A DNA stretch of 64,000 nucleotides from Actinernus sp. WN-2022 (Eukaryota > Cnidaria > Anthozoa > Actiniaria > Actinernidae): the NCBI GenBank assembly GCA_030867875.1, contig JAOWCC010001368.1, forward strand, positions 1,302,001 through 1,366,000. The letters run 5' to 3'. The notes under the pieces are model-generated. The model searched no databases. It saw only the letters and a program-made list of their open reading frames with translations, and was not told the DNA's origin. Position numbers and translations under genes: made by a program. This document shows positions 48,401 through 57,400 of the stretch, piece by piece (within the stretch, counting starts at the first letter, position 1; each line of letters starts with the position of its first letter).

Positions 48401-51400
48401 TGAAATACATGGCAAACCTCTAACCTTGATACAGTAATAACAAAACACATGGCCACAGGAGCCCTGATGTGGTGCAGTGGGGGGCTCCCCACAGATACTG
48501 CACTCATGGTACGCAACCTTTACACTACTCTAACCTTGATACAGTAATAACAAAACACATGGCCACAGGAGCCCTGATGTGGTGCAGTGGGGGGCTCCCC
48601 ACAGATACTGCACTCATGGTACGCAACCTTTACACTACTCTAACCTTGATACAGTAATAACAAAACACATGGCCACAGGAGCCCTGATGTGGTGCAGTGG
48701 GGGGCTCCCCACAGATACTGCACTCATGGTACACAACCTTTACACTACTCTAACCTTGATACAGTAATAACAAAACACATGGCCACAGGAGCCCTGATGT
48801 GGTGCAGTGGGGGGCTCCCCACAGATACTACACTCATGGTACGCAACCTTTACACTACTCTAACCTTGATACAGTAATAACAAAACACATGGCCACAGGA
48901 GCCCTGATGTGGTGCAGTGGGGGGCTCCCCACAGATACTACACTCATGGTACGCAACCTTTACACTACTCTAACCTTGATACAGTAATAACAAAACACAT
49001 GGCCACAGGAGCCCTGATGTGGTGCAGTGGGGGGCTCCCCACAGATACTGCACTCATGGTACGCAACCTTTACACTACTCTAACCTTGATACAGTAATAA
49101 CAAAACACATGGCCACAGGAGCCCTGATGTGGTGCAGTGGGGGGCTCCCCACAGATACTGCACTCATGGTACGCAACCTTTACACTACTCTAACCTTGAT
49201 ACAGTAATAACAAAACACATGGCCACAGGAGCCCTGATGTGGTGCAGTGGGGGGCTCCCCACAGATACTACACTCATGGTACGCAACCTTTACACTACTC
49301 TAACCTTGATACAGTAATAACAAAACACATGGCCACAGGAGCCCTGATGTGGTGCAGTGGGGGGCTCCCCACAGATACTACACTCATGGTACGCAACCTT
49401 TACACTACTCTAACCTTGATACAGTAATAACAAAACACATGGCCACAGGAGCCTTGATGTGGTGCAGTGGGGGGCTCCCCACAGATACTACACTCATGGT
49501 ACGCAACCTTTACACTACTCTAACCTTGATACAGTAATAACAAAACACATGGCCACAGGAGCCCTGATGTGGTGCAGTGGGGGGCTCCCCACACATACTA
49601 CACTCATGGTACGCAACCTTTACACTACTCTAACCTTGATACAGTAATAACAAAACACATGGCCACAGGAGCCCTGATGTGGTGCAGTGGGGGGCTCCCC
49701 ACACATACTACACTCATGGTACGCAACCTTTACACTACTCTAACCTTGATACAGTAATAACAAAACACATGGCCACAGGAGCCCTGATGTGGTGCAGTGG
49801 GGGGCTCCCCACACATACTACACTCATGGTACGCAACCTTTACACTACTCTAACCTTGATACAGTAATAACAAAACACATGGCCACAGGAGCCTTGATGT
49901 GGTGCAGTGGGGGGCTCCCCACACATACTGCACTCATGGTACGCAACCTTTACACTACTCTAACCTTGATACAGTAATAACAAAACACATGGCCACAGGA
50001 GCCCTGATGTGGTGCAGTGGGGGGCTCCCCACAGATACTGCACTCATGGTACGCAACCTTTACACTACTCTAACCTTGATACAGTAATAACAAAACACAT
50101 GGCCACAGGAGCCTTGATGTGGTGCAGTGGGGGGCTCCCCACAGATACTGCACTCATGGTACGCAACCTTTACACTAGGACTAGTACCCAGGGATGGCCG
50201 AGTGAACTGACGCATTATCAGGTTCTTGAGTTTACGCACATTGATGAGTGGAAGCAGGAAGAATAAGAATTCCTAAGGGGGTAGGAGGGGAGTTTTGTTA
50301 ACAATATAGTACAACATTAGAGGTAGCCTGCGTCACATCCGAACTGAATGCGACGCAGGCTGCATTAGAGGCAGTGGAAGCAGAAAGAACAATAATTCCT
50401 AAGGGGGTAGGAGAGAGAGCGGGTTTGTTAACAATATGGTACAACATTGAGGCAGTGGAAGCAGAAAGAACAATAATTCATAAGGGGTAAGAGAGAGGGG
50501 TTTTGTCTGACAACAATATGGTACATTTGAAACAGTGGAAGCAGGAAGAACAATAATTCCTGGGGGTTTTGTTAACAATATGGCACAACATTAAAAGCAA
50601 TGGAAGCCCCCAAGAAGAACAATAATCCCTAAGTGGGTAGGAGAAAGGGGTTTGGTCAAGTCAATATGGTACAACATTAGAAGCAGTAAATGGTTGTCTG
50701 TATTATTTGACAAAAGCAGAGGACTTGATACTGTAACTGATTTTCCTCCTCAAACTCTGAGACCAACTCATTTCTGGTGTGAACCATTATTTTTATAGCT
50801 TCTTTCATGTACAGCTATTGTGAAAAGCAGGGGCAGATACAGGATTTTGTGAAAGGGGGGTTTGCAAAATATATTTTTTTAATCTAGAGATTTTAAAATT
50901 GTTAGTATTTACAGTGATTTACAGGAATCATAGTGGGGGTTGCAACCCCCAAAACCCCTCCCCTGGATCCGCCAGTGAAAAGCCCAACTTAAACAATTTA
51001 TCATGATGATTAATGACTGCTAAATTATGGCTAAAATGCTTACTGCAAAGCCATGCCACAGGAGCTCTCTGGTCATGTATTCAAAGCTGACCTACAATTC
51101 AATAAAACAGGAAACCAAAGTTAGTATTATGAATACAGCAGTACTGTATAGGGATAAGATGGCTAATGCATCGCTGATTAGTACATTATTGATACCTAAT
51201 ATATGGTTTGTACAGCTTAAGCCAAACTAAATTCAAGGACAAATTTTAATGTTCAGGCTTTCATTCTCAGCGGGCACTATTATACAAATAGACTGTGTCC
51301 GTTGAGGAACTATCGGCTGATAGTTGCCCGTGGAAATTTGATGTTCTTAAAACAAATATAAGCCCGAGAACGAAGTTTGAGGGCTTATATGCTAGTTTTA

Positions 51401-54400
51401 AAAACATCAAATTTCCAAGGGAAACTATCAGCCGATAGTTCCGAGACAAACACAGTCTATTTGTCATTATTGTTCATCACAAAATTGTCTTCAGCTCTCA
51501 GCGGGCACTATTATACAAATAGACTGTGTCCGTCGAGGAACTATCGGCTGATAGTTGCCCGTGGAAATTTGATGTTCTTAAAACAAATATAAGCCCGAGA
51601 ACGCAGTTCGAGGGCTTACATGTATATGCTAGTTTTAAGAACATCAAATTTCCAAAGGAAACTATCAGCCAATAGGTCCGAGACAGACACAGTCTATTTG
51701 CGTTATTGTTCAACACAAAATTGTCTTTCGTGCTCAGCGGGCACTATCGCCTGATAGTTTTCCTCCGCGGACGACAACTATCATGTCACGTGATCGCTTT
51801 TGACCAATGAGCGCGCGCCAAATTTTTGTGGTGAACTATAACGCCTGATAGTTTGCCTCCGCGGACGACAACTATCATGTCACGTGATTGCTTTTGACCA
51901 ATGAGCGCGCGCCAAAATTTTGTGGTGAACTATAACGCCTGATAGTTTGCCTCCGCGGACGACAACTATCATGTCACGTGATTGCTTTTGACCAATGAGC
52001 GCGCGCCAAAATTTTGTGGTGAACTATAACACCTGATAGTTTGCCTCCGCGGACGACAACTATCAAGTCACGTGATCGCTCTTAGCCAATGAGCGCACAC
52101 CACAATTTTGTGGTGAACTATAACTCCTGATAGTTTGCCTCCGCGGACGACAACTATCACATCACGTGATCGCTTTTGGCCAATGAGCGTGCACCGAAAT
52201 TTTGTGGTGAACTATAATGATCGACAGTCTGCCCTGGGCATGCTGCAGACAAAAATCACTTAGAAAAATGCCTTTTTTGGTAGTTTTTGTCATTTTTCTC
52301 AATCACTAAGTTGATAGAACAGTGGCTTGGTTATGCTAAAACAATTAGACTTGCTCTGTCTTGGTTTCTATTGACTTTGATAGTGGACCCTGCACGCATC
52401 CCTCATCAATGATCAGCTAATAGAAACCTCCAGCTACTAATAATTATTCTGTATTAACAATTATTGTTAATTAGGTGTGTTCATGTAAAACATAAGCAGT
52501 AGCAAATATAGAAGTCCTTGTAAGATGCATGATTAACTGACAATAGTATTGCACTCTTACCTGCCTAATTGATTGTCTTTGCTCGAAAACATGGTGTATT
52601 CCAAGGATTCGTTCCAACAACGACTGGTATCTACAGGAATTAAGGTCAATATCTCCATCCCTACTAAGTACTTCCCAGCTGCTGCAATCTTAAACTGTCC
52701 CTTACAACCCATATTTTACTTTCAATATTTTATAAAACCTATTATTATTTTGACAAGTTCTGAAAAGAAAAATATATAATTTTATTTGGATAATTTTCGA
52801 TACTTTTTCAGTCTTGAAAAATGGCTCACAATCTCATCGTACTTTTCCCATGACCGAGAAAATTCAAGAATCGCAGAGGTCCTTGATTGGGTGACAACTA
52901 ACAAGCTTCCTCTTAACGAAAAAAAGACCAAGGTCCTGCTAGTCACAGGAAAGCGCCCCTCTCCTCTAAAATGGACTGTGTACCAGCTGTTACGGTTAAT
53001 GGAAGCAAGCTATCCAATGTGTCCAGTGCAAAGCTTTTAGGCCTTGAAATTGATGAGGAACTTTCCTTTTTACCACATATCCAATAAACTTTGTAAGAAA
53101 CTCTCGCAACGTATAGGTATCTTAAAGTGCAACTAACCCCTTTTGCGATTTTTATACATATGAAACTTTGAAAGGTTTTGAGTACTTCTGCGAAGAAATT
53201 TTTGGTTTACAAAGAATACTTTATGTTCTAGGCTTTTTTGAAATGGTAAAAAAATTACCTCTCCTGACCCATGACTGCATAAGAAAAAGCCTGGGTCGAT
53301 TCTGGATCTTACGTCATCTAATTCATTCGACTTTGCAATAAGTTGAATATGTTTAGCATTTTGTCTAAAATAACTGTTTTCTTTGCTAATAACTCACAGA
53401 CTGTATAAATTCTCTATATATCGATGTTGTTGTGGTAGAAAGGCGCCATGGAGAATAATGCATTAATGAGATGACGTAAGATCCAGAATCGACCCAGGCT
53501 TTTTCTTACGCGGTCATGGGTCAGGAAAGGTAAAATTTTCACCATTTCAAACAAGCCTAGAACATAGAATATTCTCTGTAAGCCAAAAATTTCTTCGCAG
53601 AAGTACTCAAAACCTTTCAAAGTTTAATATGTATAAAAATTGCAAAAGGGGTTAGGTGCACTTTAAGGAAAATTAGAAGCTGTTTACCTTACAAACAGAG
53701 AATCTTATTCTATAATAGTATGATAAGGCCTATAATGAATTATGTAAATGTTATCTGGATAAGTTGTGATAAAGTAAGTTTAGGCAGAGTGCTGAAGTTA
53801 CAAAAGCAAGCCACGAGGGTGATCCTCAATGCTGATCATCAAGCACCTTCTGTTGCGCTTTTTAACCAGCTGAAGTGGCTACCTTTTTATGAGGATGCTA
53901 ACTTAACTAAGTGTCTTATCGCATTTAAAAGGCTGCAGGGTGAGGTGCCTTTATATCTGACAAATCTACTCAAATTGAACAGTGCTTTACATGAGCGACA
54001 TACAAGATACTCTAATTTTAACTTAGTATGTCCTAGATTTAATAGACAGACTGAGGGAGGAAGGACTTTAAATGTTACAACATGCCAGCTTTGGAACCAT
54101 CTACATGTACCATTATCGTTAAGACAGAAATAATCTATCAGTTCCTTTAAGAGTTCTATATGGAGTTATGTTTTTAGGCAGCAACAATCTCTAAATCATT
54201 TTATTGTATAGTTGGCAGTCTGTCAATTTCTATTTTATTATTAATATTTTAAGGTATTGTACAAAGTATATATATATAGTATAATAATATTTTAATGAAG
54301 TTGTGTATTTATCTCGTTTTTATCTTATATATAGTTTTGTAATTTAGCTTTTTATATAACTAGTTAATGTATTGTCAGTTATTGAGGGCCACAAGTTTGT

Positions 54401-57400
54401 TAGCTTTGCTATTTAATGCTACCCTCTTTAAATAAAGACTTTATTATTATTGTTATAACCCAGAAACTCAGTTGCAAGCATTTCTTTCTCAAAGTTCAAT
54501 AAATTGTGGTAGATTTTGAACTGAACTCTAGAAAATCTTAACAGTTCCTGGCCGCTTCTACAAGTAAATGTGTGTTTCTTCCCAGTCACGAACAGCTGAG
54601 TTCCTGGTTGATGTCACTCAACCAACGCTCCTCCATTTATAAATGTGGCTGTGGGACCAATATAACATGACTTCAAATCAAAATTAAAAGTCATGATTTT
54701 TGCAAAACAACTTTTGTTATGCTTCACCTACTGTACTAGCCAAATCTTTGAGCTTGTTCAAATGAGCTCCTCCAAAGAAATGTCTGCAACTTGATACCAA
54801 AAATTCCATACTGATGACGTCAATATCCCAAAATCCAGGCATTGCTTGTGATTGGCCATTCACTGATTCCTTTGTCTTGTGTGCATAAATTTAAAAAATC
54901 AACAAACTTCGAGAGCAAAGGCTGCACATGTAGAGAAATATATTCTCTTTGGAGTTTTTAAATGGGTATTGGAGAGCTCTGCCATGTCAGGTCAATTCCT
55001 TCTACAGTTTTTGTGATAGTAAAGATTTATGTATTTTCACTGATGAGACTTGTTTGGGTGGCTCTTCTCTTTGCTATTTGAGAAGAGCCGAACAGTGCAA
55101 CAGTACACAGTGGATTTCATTGACTGCTACACCAATAAATTATTCTTGCTACACCCTACTTTATATCATGGCTGTGTCCATCTTAAGTTTAAGTTTATTG
55201 TGTTTTGGCTAATCATAGAGTTTGTATGTACACAAGAGTTGCTTTGAACTTTGTGTAGTACAGCAAACTGAACAAGGCTTTCATTCAAGTCTCATTATTT
55301 TATAGTAAACATAAAATGTACTGAAGTTAGGGGTGTGGCTTATACGTGAGGTGCGGCTTGTATGTGATAAAATACGGTATACATCTTTACCATCACAAAA
55401 ACTGTATATAATTTTATAAGGAATTGACCTGACTTTTGGTGAGCAACTCTAAGCCAAAAGCAGAGCAAAGCTCTTCAATACCATGTTTGAATCTTTCTGT
55501 ATACACTCACCTTGCACTCTGAAGTTTGTTGAAATGTTTAAGTTATTCGCCTCAATTCTGGGCATATTGACGTCGTCAGAATGAAATTTTTGGCCTCGAG
55601 TCGCAGACATTTCTTTGGGGGAGTCTGTTGGAGCATGCACAAAAATTTGGTTGTTATTGCAAGGCTACAAACTGTACTATTAATGTACATACTAGACTTT
55701 AAAAATTAAAATCAGATGGGTTAGGTGCACTTTAAGACACATATGCACTCGACATAGCATATAACATACCTGGTGATAAAAAAGATACTTTCCTTTTTGG
55801 AGAAAAACTAAGAAGTTTAACAAAGAAGCAACTTGAAAAAACTTCTCCACAACCTGTAACCACCTCCACATCTGAAAGTAAAACATTAAGTTTTAAGGAA
55901 GTATGGTAAGCTTGATGAAAATACTGGTACTTACATGTAGGAATAATAATATCAAAAATCATTAATTAGAGTGGATTTTGATTGGGAGTTGTAAAACCAA
56001 AACCTGAACCAATCACAAGCAAGTAAAAACACAATGAACCAATCACAAGCAAGTAAAAACATCAATGAACCAATCACAAGCAAGTAAAAACACAATGAGC
56101 CAATCACAAGCAAGTAAAAACACAATGAACCAATCACGAACTGAAGTAATCCACGATTGGTTTTACTTCAACCAATCACGAGGAAAAGAAATTGGAATTG
56201 TGGATAACTAACCAATAAGATTTGAAAGCAACCACCTAATTACTTAATCCTACACTCAATCAAAAACCACTGTATTGTGCCTTAAGAAAAAAAGAAGTAA
56301 TAAGATTTACTTACAAAAGAGAAGTCACCTAACTTCCTAGAGAGGTGTTTCATTTCACTAGTTCTTTCCTTGAGGTACTGTCCACCAATCAGAACCAGAC
56401 CAAATAAGGACTTTTGAAGCACACTTATCACACCACCTGGAAAATATACAAACACTCAATATACTGAATATATATCTCTTACGACAACATGCATAATACT
56501 ACATGCACCCAATGGATAGGAGTTATCTGATTGGTTCCTTCTTGGCTATCAACTCTTAGCCTAACCAAGCCACTGACTATTGGCAAACCTGCAATAGCCC
56601 ACTTCCAAGATATGCCTCACTTCCTACATACAAATGAATCAATATGAGGTTCCGTGCATAATGCTCAGTCATTCGTGACAAACTACAGAAGTGCTGTAAT
56701 CTTGTCACGAATGACTGAGAGGTGATATTTGTACCTTGTAACTGCTTTTCACTGCTGTATCTCATGTTGAGCATGTGTTGTCCTATTGTGGATCCTTTAC
56801 TGTAAACTGAAAACTATATGGCACATGTGTGTAAGTAAAACACACTCTTTAACTATGCACTTATTTCATTAATTTCCCAGCCAAACTTGTCAACCAAGAT
56901 ATCATTTTTAATTATCAGTAATATGTTGATGGCTTACCCTCCATACAAGTAGTCGTAGGGCAGCATTTAATTCTGGTTCAATCTTGGTTAATATCCCTGG
57001 CTAAAAATTGGAATAAATAAAAACCGATCATATATATGTTACAGGTCAAGTTCATTTTAACCTAGGTTATTTTTTGATTCACTTAGTATTTTATTTACTT
57101 CAATCAGAGTCACTGTGCACACCCAACAGCGGGGGGGAGTTGGAATCAACCATCCACCATGCTTGCCAGAACGTATTTTAGGTTCAATGGGGTACTGGAT
57201 TTGTGTCATTAATTCCTGCTCAGTTTTAGTGAAATTCCAAGCTATTATACAAATTTTACTACACATATGCAAATATGGGCTAGACCGTGGAGGACTGTGT
57301 ACAAGTAGCATGCTTCACATCAACCACCTCTATGGCATAGTAGTTAAGGCTCTGACCAACTGATTTGATGGTTGCCAGTATCAGCAAGGACAGTGAAGGT

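Noticed and set aside
48469..50266. A family of sixteen 62-residue proteins
   Set aside because: They are staggered readings of one 110-bp satellite; the period is not a multiple of three and no start or domain context exists.
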